The notes beneath the pieces are model-generated. The model was not told the origin of the DNA. It ran no database searches and saw only the letters and a program-made list of their open reading frames with translations. Shown here in pieces: positions 16,942 through 25,138 of a stretch of 64,000 nt of DNA. This DNA is from Echinicola salinicaeni (lineage in GTDB: Bacteria; Bacteroidota; Bacteroidia; Cytophagales; Cyclobacteriaceae). The stretch is from contig NZ_JACODZ010000009.1 in NCBI RefSeq assembly GCF_014280965.1, positions 124,001 to 188,000 on the forward strand, written 5' to 3'. Position 1 is the first letter of the stretch; every line of letters begins with the position of its first letter. Made by a program: the position numbers and the translations under genes.

Positions 16942-19599
16942 ATGAAAACGACCAATTTAATTAAGAAATTTTGGGATTCGGCAAAGGAGTCCTTGAAAGT
17001 AAAAGATATCTTGCTTCCCCAAAAATTATTAGAAGGGAAAAATATACCACATTATAATCAAATTAATTTTAGTACTTACCCAATGGAGGTGACAAACAAT
17101 ATTAAAGGCTTTTTTGATAACCGCAAGATTCGGCTGTCACTTTTAGCTGTAGTATTATCCTCAAGTATTTTGTTTGGATGTAATGAGGCGATTACACAGC
17201 AAAGAGATGAATTGAAGCAGTTCTCCGGTGTATATCCCCATTTGGCTTATTATAATAATGAAGGAGAGTGTGGTACAGGGGCGGTGGTACCCTGGGCTGG
17301 TGGGATTTGGGTGATCACTTATGGGCCTCATAAACCTTATGGTTCTTCAGATAAGCTTTACGAAGTGACTCCTGAGTTAGAGCAAATTGTCCATAAAGAA
17401 AGTATAGGTGGAACGCCTGCAAACAGGATGATTCATGAAGAAAGTAAGCAGCTGTTTATTGGTCCTTATGCTATAGATGAAAAGGGAAATCCAAGGGTGA
17501 TATCCTATGATAAAATGCCTGGAAGACATACTGGAAATGCACGTCACCTTACTGATCCAGAACATAAAATTTACTATGGAACCATGGAAGAAGGATTTTA
17601 TGAGGTGGATGTGGAAACACTTGAAGTGAACGAGTTATATGTGGATGGTAACCAAGTAAGAAAAAAGGGAGAAGAGCCTCAGTTTAGCCCTTTGCTCCCA
17701 GGAGCGCATGGAAAGGGCTTGTATTCTGGTCAAGGAGTAATGGTATTTTCGAATAACGGAGAAGATGTACCTGAGGCCAAAACACAATTTGATATTGAAG
17801 CGGGTGCTCTTGCAGAGTGGAACGGTGAAGATTGGAAAGTGGTGCGGAGAAACCAGTTCGTCGAAATTACCGGTCCAGGTGGGATTCATGGAAACCCCAA
17901 CCCAGAGACAGATCCCATTTGGGCCACTGGTTGGGATCATAGATCTGTCCTACTTGGTGTAAGAGATCATAAACAGGGATGGGAGTTTTACCGTTTGCCA
18001 AAGGCTTCTCATTCTTATGATGGCGCGCATGGATGGAATACTGAATGGCCAAGAATTAGGGATATAGGGACTCAAAATGATCCTGATTATCTTATGACCA
18101 TGCATGGTTTGTTTTGGGATTTTCCTCAAACTTTTAGCGTGGGAAATACCAAGGGTATTAGACCTAGATCTGCTTATTTGAAGGTGATCGGAGATTATAC
18201 CAGATGGAACGATCAATTGGTGTTTGGTTGTGATGATTCTGCCCAAAAGGAGTTTCTGAACAAAAGAAAAGTTAAAGGAAGCATTGAAGGTCCTGGGCAG
18301 TCCAATTCCAATCTTTGGTTTACAAGCATGGACAAGCCAGATCAGTTGGGACCAAACACCGCTGAGGGATCTCTTTATATCAATGAAAATATTAAAGCTG
18401 GAGAAGCATCAGATCCATTTTTATTTGCTGGTTGGGACCAACGTATAGCATGGGTTGATAATAATGGAACATCCTCTGTCAATCTTACTTTTCAGGTTGA
18501 TATCAGTGGTAATGGTGAATGGCTAGATCTAAAAGAAGTGGAAGTCCCAGCAAATAGCTCAAAGGATATTTCATTTGAAAAAGAGGAAAAAGGGGAATGG
18601 ATTAGGGTAATAGCCGATCAATCTACCACTGGAACCATCTTTTTTACCTATACAGATGATACGCGATTTAACAGGTCTGATAATGGGATGTTTGAAGGGC
18701 TTGCAAGTATTGGAAAGGAAAGCTACAGTGCAGGACTGCTTTATGGTTTAGGAGATAATAGGAGAAGTTTGGGGATTTTGGCAGGAAATGTTGAGCAGGG
18801 GAAATTCCAAAAAACAGCTTATTATGAATTGGATGGAAATATGAACTTGGTGAAAAAGGAAGACCCTAAAACATCCGATTTTATCGAAAATAAATTTGCC
18901 ATTCCTAAAGAGGTGGTTAGCGTTGAAGAAAGTTCTGTGCTGGTAATTGACGATTTGGGAAGAAGATGGAGGTTTCCTTTGGGAAATGCCCAGTTTGATG
19001 AGCTTACTAATCATGGTATCCAGCGGATTGCTAGAGAGGTAGCTACGGAAAGAGATCTAATGAATTTACATGGGACATTTTATGAGCTTCCTGCAGAAAA
19101 TGCAGATGGATTTGCAAAAGTAAGGCCGGTGTCTTCCCATAATTTGGCAGTATATGATTACGCTTCTTATAGGGGCTTATTGGTGATGACCGGGATTGAT
19201 CCTTCAGTGGAAAATTCAGAACATTTAATTGTTTCACAAGATGGCGAAGCTGCAGTATGGGCAGGAGTAATTGATGATTTATGGGAGTTGGGCAAGCCGG
19301 TGGGGCAAGGAGGACCATGGAAAAACACTATCGTTCACGCTAATGAAAGTTCTGATCCATATTTGATAGGATTTTATGATAAGAAGTCAATGACATTGTC
19401 TCATGATGCACCTCAACCTGTTAACTTTACTTTAGAAGTGGAACCTATTGGACATGGCCCTTGGATGAAGTATAAGTCTTTTGAAGTAAAGTCAGGAGAG
19501 AAGCTGGAATATGTGTTCCCTGATGATTTCCAAGCAAGATGGATTCGATTTAGCGTGGATCAGGATTGCAAGGCTACCAGCTGGTTAGATTATAAATAA
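16942..19599 (+). CDS. Large lipoprotein of unknown function, first gene of flavin operon
   Basis: An 885-residue protein. Translated from 16942 it has an unusual 60-residue hydrophilic leader before a signal segment ending in lipobox LFGC (Cys80). An internal ATG at 17083 (residue 48) would give a standard lipoprotein signal and may be the true start. The mature part has repeated beta-strand blocks and many Trp/Gly-rich turns (for example GGIWVITYGPHKPYG and FAGWDQRIAWVDNNG), suggesting a beta-propeller followed by beta-sandwich repeats. I do not recognise a named family. It follows the sulfatase remnant by 18 bases and precedes the FAD oxidoreductase by 21 bases, so all three downstream genes look cotranscribed. 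An extracellular sugar-related role is inferred from context only. Confidence 0.75.
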   Translation: MKTTNLIKKFWDSAKESLKVKDILLPQKLLEGKNIPHYNQINFSTYPMEVTNNIKGFFDNRKIRLSLLAVVLSSSILFGCNEAITQQRDELKQFSGVYPHLAYYNNEGECGTGAVVPWAGGIWVITYGPHKPYGSSDKLYEVTPELEQIVHKESIGGTPANRMIHEESKQLFIGPYAIDEKGNPRVISYDKMPGRHTGNARHLTDPEHKIYYGTMEEGFYEVDVETLEVNELYVDGNQVRKKGEEPQFSPLLPGAHGKGLYSGQGVMVFSNNGEDVPEAKTQFDIEAGALAEWNGEDWKVVRRNQFVEITGPGGIHGNPNPETDPIWATGWDHRSVLLGVRDHKQGWEFYRLPKASHSYDGAHGWNTEWPRIRDIGTQNDPDYLMTMHGLFWDFPQTFSVGNTKGIRPRSAYLKVIGDYTRWNDQLVFGCDDSAQKEFLNKRKVKGSIEGPGQSNSNLWFTSMDKPDQLGPNTAEGSLYINENIKAGEASDPFLFAGWDQRIAWVDNNGTSSVNLTFQVDISGNGEWLDLKEVEVPANSSKDISFEKEEKGEWIRVIADQSTTGTIFFTYTDDTRFNRSDNGMFEGLASIGKESYSAGLLYGLGDNRRSLGILAGNVEQGKFQKTAYYELDGNMNLVKKEDPKTSDFIENKFAIPKEVVSVEESSVLVIDDLGRRWRFPLGNAQFDELTNHGIQRIAREVATERDLMNLHGTFYELPAENADGFAKVRPVSSHNLAVYDYASYRGLLVMTGIDPSVENSEHLIVSQDGEAAVWAGVIDDLWELGKPVGQGGPWKNTIVHANESSDPYLIGFYDKKSMTLSHDAPQPVNFTLEVEPIGHGPWMKYKSFEVKSGEKLEYVFPDDFQARWIRFSVDQDCKATSWLDYK

Positions 19600-19620
19600 A
19601 CGATTGATCCAAAATAGATT

Positions 19621-21399
19621 ATGATGAAGCAATATTTTTTTGCAGTAATTTTCATTTTGTTGGCTTTATCCTCTGGATATGGCCAACAAAATGGTGTTTT
19701 GATAGAAGCGGAAAGCTTTGATAAGCTTGGAGGATGGTTGGTTGACCCTCAATTTGTAGAACAAATGGGTTCTCCCTATTTGCTAGCCCATGGCATGGGG
19801 GAGCCTGTTTCCAATGCCTCTACGAGCTTTAAAATCAAGGAGAAAGGGGAATATCATATTTGGGTCAGGTCCAAAAATTGGGCTCCGGGCGATTGGAAAG
19901 CTCCCGGTAGGTTTCAGCTAGCAGTAAATGGAGAGGTATTGGCATCAGAATTAGGTACCAAACCAGGATGGGGTTGGGAGTATGTAGGTATGGCTGAATT
20001 AAAGAAAAAGACTGTTGAGCTAGCGTTAATTGATTTGACAGGCTTTGATGGGAGATGTGATGCCATCTATTTTTCCCAATCTAAGGACGATGTTCCTCCC
20101 AGAGCTGGAAAGGCCTTGGCCGAATGGAGGAAAAGTGCAAAAGGAGAGAGTGACCAGCCATCAGTAGTGGAAGAGTATGATTTGGTGGTAGTGGGAGGAG
20201 GAATTGCCGGTTGTGCAGCAGCCATTGCCGCTGCGGAGCAAGGCTTGGAAGTTGCTCTGATTCATGATAGACCTGTATTGGGTGGAAATGCCAGTAGTGA
20301 AATCCGCGTACATACATTAGGGATTTATGGCAATTTTGAAAGAATCCTCAAAATGCTGGATACGGAACATTATCCTAATGGCTCTCTAGAAGCTTATAAG
20401 GATGAAGATAAACGCCATCAAAATATATCAAAATATAAAAATATTGCGCTATTCACCAATTGGAGAGCTTATGATGCTTTGGCCGAAGGGAATACCATTA
20501 CAGCGGTAGATGCAAGGCACACCTCAGCAGGAAAAAGAATCCGTTTTAAGGCACCACGTTTTGTCGATTCAACAGGAGATGGCTGGATAGGCTATTGGGC
20601 TGGTGCGGAGTTTACCTATGGTAGGGAAGCTGTAGATCAATATGGTGAGGCTTATGAAGAATGGGGAGAGTTGTGGTCTCCCAATAAAGCAGATGGATTC
20701 GTAATGGGCTCTTCTGTGCTTTGGAGAACTTATCAATCGGATAAAGCTTATGAATTCCCATCAGTACCTTGGGCCGAAGAGGTAGCTATGGGACATGAAG
20801 CAAAAGCTGGTACATGGAAGTGGGAGCTTTCCCGTTTGGATTATCACCAAATAGAGGATGCAGAAGAAATCAGGGACCATATGTTAAAAGCTATCTATGG
20901 ATCCTTTGCCAATCAAAAGAAGTTGTCAGGAATGGAAAAACTTAAATTCGAGTGGATTTCTTATTTAGTTGGGAAAAGGGAGTCCAGAAGGTTGGTAGGA
21001 GATTATATTTTTACTTTTAATGATGTAACGGAGCAAAGAAAGTTTCCTGATGCTGTGGTAATGGAAGAAAGAGAAGTGGACGTGCATTACCAACAAAATC
21101 TAAAAGATGCTTCAAAACCTGATTTTCTGTCAGAGGCCATATTTTACAGAACACCAATGTATTATATACCTTATAGAAGCTTATATTCCAAAAATATCAG
21201 TAACCTATTTATGGCAGGGCGTAATTTCAGCTGTTCTCATATCGGCTTAGGAGGTCCAAGGGTAATGAGGACTACTGGTCAAATGGGGGCTGCAGTGGGC
21301 TTTGCTGCTGCCATTTGTGCCAAATACCAATGTGATCCTAGGTCTGTTTATGAGGATCATTTGGACGAATATTTAGAATTAATAGAAAAGCAAAAGTGA
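19621..21399 (+). CDS. Exported FAD-dependent oxidoreductase with N-terminal carbohydrate-binding-like domain
   Basis: A 592-residue protein with signal peptide (about 1-22, ending GYGQ). Residues about 25-155 form a beta-sandwich resembling a carbohydrate-binding module, with IEAESFDKLGGWLVD near the start. The FAD-binding Rossmann motif GGGIAGCAAA lies at 192-201 and is followed by GGNASSEIRVH (221-231), typical of the FAD_oxidored family (PF12831). The FAD-binding closing motif is near the C-terminus (LFMAGRNFSCSHIGLGG). The enzyme should oxidise or reduce a substrate outside the cytoplasm; the substrate is not known, but a sugar or polyol fits the context. The following gene starts on a GTG overlapping this stop (GTGA), so the two proteins are translationally coupled. 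Confidence 0.88.
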   Translation: MMKQYFFAVIFILLALSSGYGQQNGVLIEAESFDKLGGWLVDPQFVEQMGSPYLLAHGMGEPVSNASTSFKIKEKGEYHIWVRSKNWAPGDWKAPGRFQLAVNGEVLASELGTKPGWGWEYVGMAELKKKTVELALIDLTGFDGRCDAIYFSQSKDDVPPRAGKALAEWRKSAKGESDQPSVVEEYDLVVVGGGIAGCAAAIAAAEQGLEVALIHDRPVLGGNASSEIRVHTLGIYGNFERILKMLDTEHYPNGSLEAYKDEDKRHQNISKYKNIALFTNWRAYDALAEGNTITAVDARHTSAGKRIRFKAPRFVDSTGDGWIGYWAGAEFTYGREAVDQYGEAYEEWGELWSPNKADGFVMGSSVLWRTYQSDKAYEFPSVPWAEEVAMGHEAKAGTWKWELSRLDYHQIEDAEEIRDHMLKAIYGSFANQKKLSGMEKLKFEWISYLVGKRESRRLVGDYIFTFNDVTEQRKFPDAVVMEEREVDVHYQQNLKDASKPDFLSEAIFYRTPMYYIPYRSLYSKNISNLFMAGRNFSCSHIGLGGPRVMRTTGQMGAAVGFAAAICAKYQCDPRSVYEDHLDEYLELIEKQK

Positions 21400-22490
21400 A
21401 GTGCTATTTTAGAAAATTATTGCTATTTACTTTCCCCTTTGTGCTCTTATTGGGCTTTGAGGGGAAAGAACTTTTTAAACCTCTTTTTATGGAAGTAACC
21501 TTAAAAAGCCAGGAAAATTATGATGGTAATTCCATAGGGAGTTATTCGGAAGACGATTATATTGAACCAATTAATATTGAATTGTACAATTTTCAGGGGA
21601 TTCCTGCTTTTTATAGTTCTGAATTTGCTACTGCTGTATGTGAAGATAAAATATGTGAGTTATTGCATATCAAGTTGTTTTGGGATTTGACAGGTAATTA
21701 TATTGGTTATGACACACTCGCAGGCCATCCTCTGACCAAATTTGACCATGAGCCATTTGAAAAGGAGGATTATATAAAGTTGCATGAACTGCTCATGAAT
21801 GATGGGACAATCTTAAAGTTCAAAAGAAAGGATGAGCTGATCGATAAGAAGATTTTGAGGCCTTCTGATGTAATTGATGGTACTACAGGTGCCACTGCTT
21901 TGGAAATAAAAGAAGAAGTAGTAAAGGGGGCACTGTATACCTCTTATACGCTTTGGCATATTGCCCATAAAGGGGAAATACAAAACCTGCTCAATGAGCA
22001 AACTAAAAAGTCGTATACTAAAGAACTTGCCATTGAAATGATGAACTCCGATCGAGACAGCTATCGAATTTTTGCGGTAGATCAGTTAAGCGTAGATGAG
22101 CTTTCGGAAAATATCCCCTTTTTGATCATTGGCTTGAAGCAAGGCAATCCCCTTTTAAGGAAAACAATATTACAAAAGGTGCCTAGCCCACTTTGGAATG
22201 ACTTGGATTTCCAGGCAAAGGTCTGCAGTTTGTATGGGCTTTTGGATGTCAATTCAAGGTTTTATTTGCTTCAAAGCTTGAAGGAAGTTGCCCTTGTTTA
22301 TTCGCAAAGTTTGGAAGAGCTCTCCAAATATTTGAATAAAATGTCTAAGAATCAGCTGTTGGAATATTTGGAACTTGTGAGCAAATCAGGGGAGTTAAGC
22401 AATTCTTTGAAAACCAATTTGTCAGAATTTGCACGTAGTGAAAACAGGTATAGCTATCTTGTGATGGATTCAGGAATAGTAGAGGATTAA
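21396..22490 (+). CDS. Exported protein with FMN-binding-like domain and covalent flavinylation motif
   Basis: A 364-residue protein with an N-terminal hydrophobic signal or anchor (about 6-21). Residues about 85-190 resemble the FMN_bind fold and contain DGTTGAT at 161-167. This matches the Dxx(S/T)GAT motif that ApbE-type transferases modify with FMN on the last threonine (Thr167 here), as known from NqrC and RnfG. The segment WDLTGNYIGYDTLAGHPLTK precedes it. Residues about 200-355 are helical and may be HEAT-like. The start is GTG at 21396, overlapping the oxidoreductase stop. The likely role is passing electrons to or from the FAD enzyme encoded just before. No apbE gene is in the window. 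The family assignment is from motif recognition, not from a search. Confidence 0.72.
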   Translation: MKCYFRKLLLFTFPFVLLLGFEGKELFKPLFMEVTLKSQENYDGNSIGSYSEDDYIEPINIELYNFQGIPAFYSSEFATAVCEDKICELLHIKLFWDLTGNYIGYDTLAGHPLTKFDHEPFEKEDYIKLHELLMNDGTILKFKRKDELIDKKILRPSDVIDGTTGATALEIKEEVVKGALYTSYTLWHIAHKGEIQNLLNEQTKKSYTKELAIEMMNSDRDSYRIFAVDQLSVDELSENIPFLIIGLKQGNPLLRKTILQKVPSPLWNDLDFQAKVCSLYGLLDVNSRFYLLQSLKEVALVYSQSLEELSKYLNKMSKNQLLEYLELVSKSGELSNSLKTNLSEFARSENRYSYLVMDSGIVED

Positions 22491-22554
22491 ATCTTAAAGT
22501 CTATAGATTGAATTAAAGACTATTTTGTTTGAAAAATCCCTGTTTAAAGAAAAA

Positions 22555-22597
22555 TAAGTGCTTTTCCCTAATAATAAATTACTGGGGAAAAGCACTT
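22555..22597. terminator. Bidirectional terminator, flavin operon / GH95-like gene
   Basis: A perfect 13-bp stem (22555-22567 with 22585-22597) encloses a 17-base AT-rich loop. It lies between two convergent stop codons at 22490 and 22615. Confidence 0.85.
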
Positions 22598-22614
22598 TAT
22601 AAAGTCAATGCTAG

Positions 22615-24906
22615 TTATTTTTTAAAGCTTAATTCTAAGCTTTCATCGGGTGTCATATCTATTGTTATTACTTTCCCTTTTGCCAGTGGCTTTCCATTCG
22701 CCATACAATCTTCATCAAAAGGATTAATGATTTTTAAGTTTCCTCCTTTTGGAGCAGCTATAACGGCTTTAATCTCATCATGACTTGTTTTGTCAGCGCT
22801 GATCTCAAAGCCACCTTGGGCCAAAAAGCCATTAAAGGATGCGGTCTCCCAATCATTTGGAATGGCAGGGAATAAGCGAATAAAGTCTTCATGACTTTGG
22901 ATCAACATTTCCTGTAATCCCGCGGCAAAAGCGAAGTTTCCTTCAAGGGTGAATGGTCGGTAAGTGAAATTGGAGTATCCTTTTCCTGACTGGTCTCCGT
23001 TTACGTGGAAGCTATTAGGCAAACAAAAACTAGTTGCGAATATTCTTAATGTTTTAGCGGCACTTTCTCCGTCCAGCATTCTAGCTTGTAGATTACCCAG
23101 CCAACTAAAGGAGTAGCCAACCCAAGCTGAAGAACCAGTGGTTTTTAAATTTTCAATGGTGTTTTTGATAGTTTTTTGTGCTTCATCTCCATCTGACCAA
23201 TTGATCAAACTCAGAGGATGAATGGCCATCAAATGAGAGAAATGTCGGTGAGATGTATTAAGTGATTCTCCAGGAGCCACCATCATACCCGTTTCGTCAA
23301 TGGCAAAATCCGGCCATTCGGATAAAATTCCTTCCCATTTTTTTGCATCTTCTTCAAGACCAAGTTCCTTTGCCAATTCAGCAGCTTTGGTATAAGCAAA
23401 TCTAATATTGGCTAAGTCAAAATTGGTAGTTTCGCCAAACCAAGCCTTTCTGCTATTATTGTGCATTTCAGGAGAAGCACTAATAGGTAGCTTTCGCTGA
23501 CCGTTTTCAGATTTTTCTGAAATCTCATCCAAGTAAATGGCGACTTCCTTGAACCATGGATAAGCTTCTTCTTCCAAGAACTTCCTGTCCATGCTGTATC
23601 TCCAGTGAAGGTAAAAATGATGGGATAGCCAGGCTGATACAGTAGGGCCAAAGGCATATTGAATCCAGCCTCCCATAGGAGCACCGGTTAAAGTGCCTAC
23701 GCCAGGAACATTTATTCCGTTAGTTTCATAATAGGTTTCTGTATATGTCTTAAAGGTGGGGTAGTTTTCCCATAACCAATTCAAATAGCCCTTCGCAAGG
23801 TCCAAATGATTGGCTGTGTAACTTGGCCAATAACTTAGCTGTGTATTAAGGTCGTGATGAAAATCACCTTTCCATGGAGGTAATTTTCCATTATCTGCTG
23901 TCCACACAGCTTGCAGGGAAATAGGAGGGGTGTTTTCTCTTGCAGCAGAGCCAAATTTATATTGTTCTAAGTACCATTGTTTTTGTAAAACACTGTCAGG
24001 AACCTGAATACTTGATTTGTTCCAATACTTTGCCCACCACTCAAGGTGATTGGGTATGGATTTATCCAAACCTTCAGCAATGGCTTCTTCGGTAAGCTTT
24101 TTGGAATCATTTTCTTGTCCTTCCATATTAGTGGTAATGGCCCAGCAACCTTCCAATCCATCAGGGGTATTTTTCCACCTTACAGTGATTTGGTATTCGA
24201 ATCCATCCCAACCAGGTTGGGTATATGTAATTCCTGATGCCAGCTTTTCAATCTTTCCTTGGGGATAGCCAAGTCTTCTTAAGTCTTGTCCTGTTACAGG
24301 ACTGTCTTCTTTTGATTCACCTGGTATATTATAAGTGGGGGTAATCAGCTTGGGCGTTATATCCTTTGTATTGATACCTTCAAGTTTAAACCAGCCAATG
24401 GGTTGATCGGCATGGACATACGTACTTAAACTAGCCCCAGAGCTCCATTCTACCTTTCCAGTAGCACTTGCTATATCTAAAGAACTGTTTGTTACTTCCC
24501 CCAATATATCAGTTTTAAATTCCAAGGCACCTCCTGGGATTTTGGATGGGGCAGGAGCACGATTGTAAGGGACGTCAAATAGCTGCTGTACCTTTCTGTA
24601 TTCATCTTTCTCCCATTGTTCTTTTACCCAGGTAAATTTATACTCCTCTCCTTCTAGGTTTTCCATTTTTCTTAAATCCCATAAGTCTACATGATCTAGG
24701 GACATGCGTAAGTTTTCCTTGTTTTGCCAGATCAGTGCACCAATTTCACCGTTGCCCAATGGAAGACCTTCATCCCAAGTGGTAGGTAAATAATCATAAT
24801 TAAGGTTATATGGTGTTAAATCTTTGTTGGGACTAATCCTCTTTTCAACAGGTGGAGAACAAGCTATTATTGTTAATGAAAAAATAAGTAAAAGTAAATT
24901 TCTCAT
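22615..24906 (-). CDS. GH95-like glycoside hydrolase, lipoprotein
   Basis: A 763-residue lipoprotein (lipobox ending at Cys16). The layout is that of family GH95 (alpha-L-fucosidase/galactosidase): an N-terminal beta domain opening with LPLGNGEIGALIW (48-60), an (alpha/alpha)6 barrel (about 290-680), and a C-terminal beta domain. The SPE motif at 478-480 supplies the expected catalytic Glu480. Two other positions differ from the characterised enzyme. The NxN pair is D352-L-N354, and the DGNF aspartate is Glu655 in TLEGNF. Substrate may therefore differ from simple fucosides. It converges on the flavin operon and is divergent from czcA. Confidence 0.82.
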   Translation of the reverse strand: MRNLLLLIFSLTIIACSPPVEKRISPNKDLTPYNLNYDYLPTTWDEGLPLGNGEIGALIWQNKENLRMSLDHVDLWDLRKMENLEGEEYKFTWVKEQWEKDEYRKVQQLFDVPYNRAPAPSKIPGGALEFKTDILGEVTNSSLDIASATGKVEWSSGASLSTYVHADQPIGWFKLEGINTKDITPKLITPTYNIPGESKEDSPVTGQDLRRLGYPQGKIEKLASGITYTQPGWDGFEYQITVRWKNTPDGLEGCWAITTNMEGQENDSKKLTEEAIAEGLDKSIPNHLEWWAKYWNKSSIQVPDSVLQKQWYLEQYKFGSAARENTPPISLQAVWTADNGKLPPWKGDFHHDLNTQLSYWPSYTANHLDLAKGYLNWLWENYPTFKTYTETYYETNGINVPGVGTLTGAPMGGWIQYAFGPTVSAWLSHHFYLHWRYSMDRKFLEEEAYPWFKEVAIYLDEISEKSENGQRKLPISASPEMHNNSRKAWFGETTNFDLANIRFAYTKAAELAKELGLEEDAKKWEGILSEWPDFAIDETGMMVAPGESLNTSHRHFSHLMAIHPLSLINWSDGDEAQKTIKNTIENLKTTGSSAWVGYSFSWLGNLQARMLDGESAAKTLRIFATSFCLPNSFHVNGDQSGKGYSNFTYRPFTLEGNFAFAAGLQEMLIQSHEDFIRLFPAIPNDWETASFNGFLAQGGFEISADKTSHDEIKAVIAAPKGGNLKIINPFDEDCMANGKPLAKGKVITIDMTPDESLELSFKK

Positions 24907-25138
24907 ATTGTTATAAATGGTTTATGAAAGTTTTTGGTTTGTTTTCGAAATATAGTGCGTTTGTACTAAATAAAAAGGGTAGATACTGAAAACTTTATTA
25001 AAGTGTATTAGAATTTATGATTATTGCAGTTTTTATAAATCGTAATCAGAGTGAATTTTAAGGGAATCTTAAGATTTCTCTAAGGAAGGCTTTAGTTAAG
25101 GATGATATTTTTGAGCTATAACAAAATACCTTTTCTTC

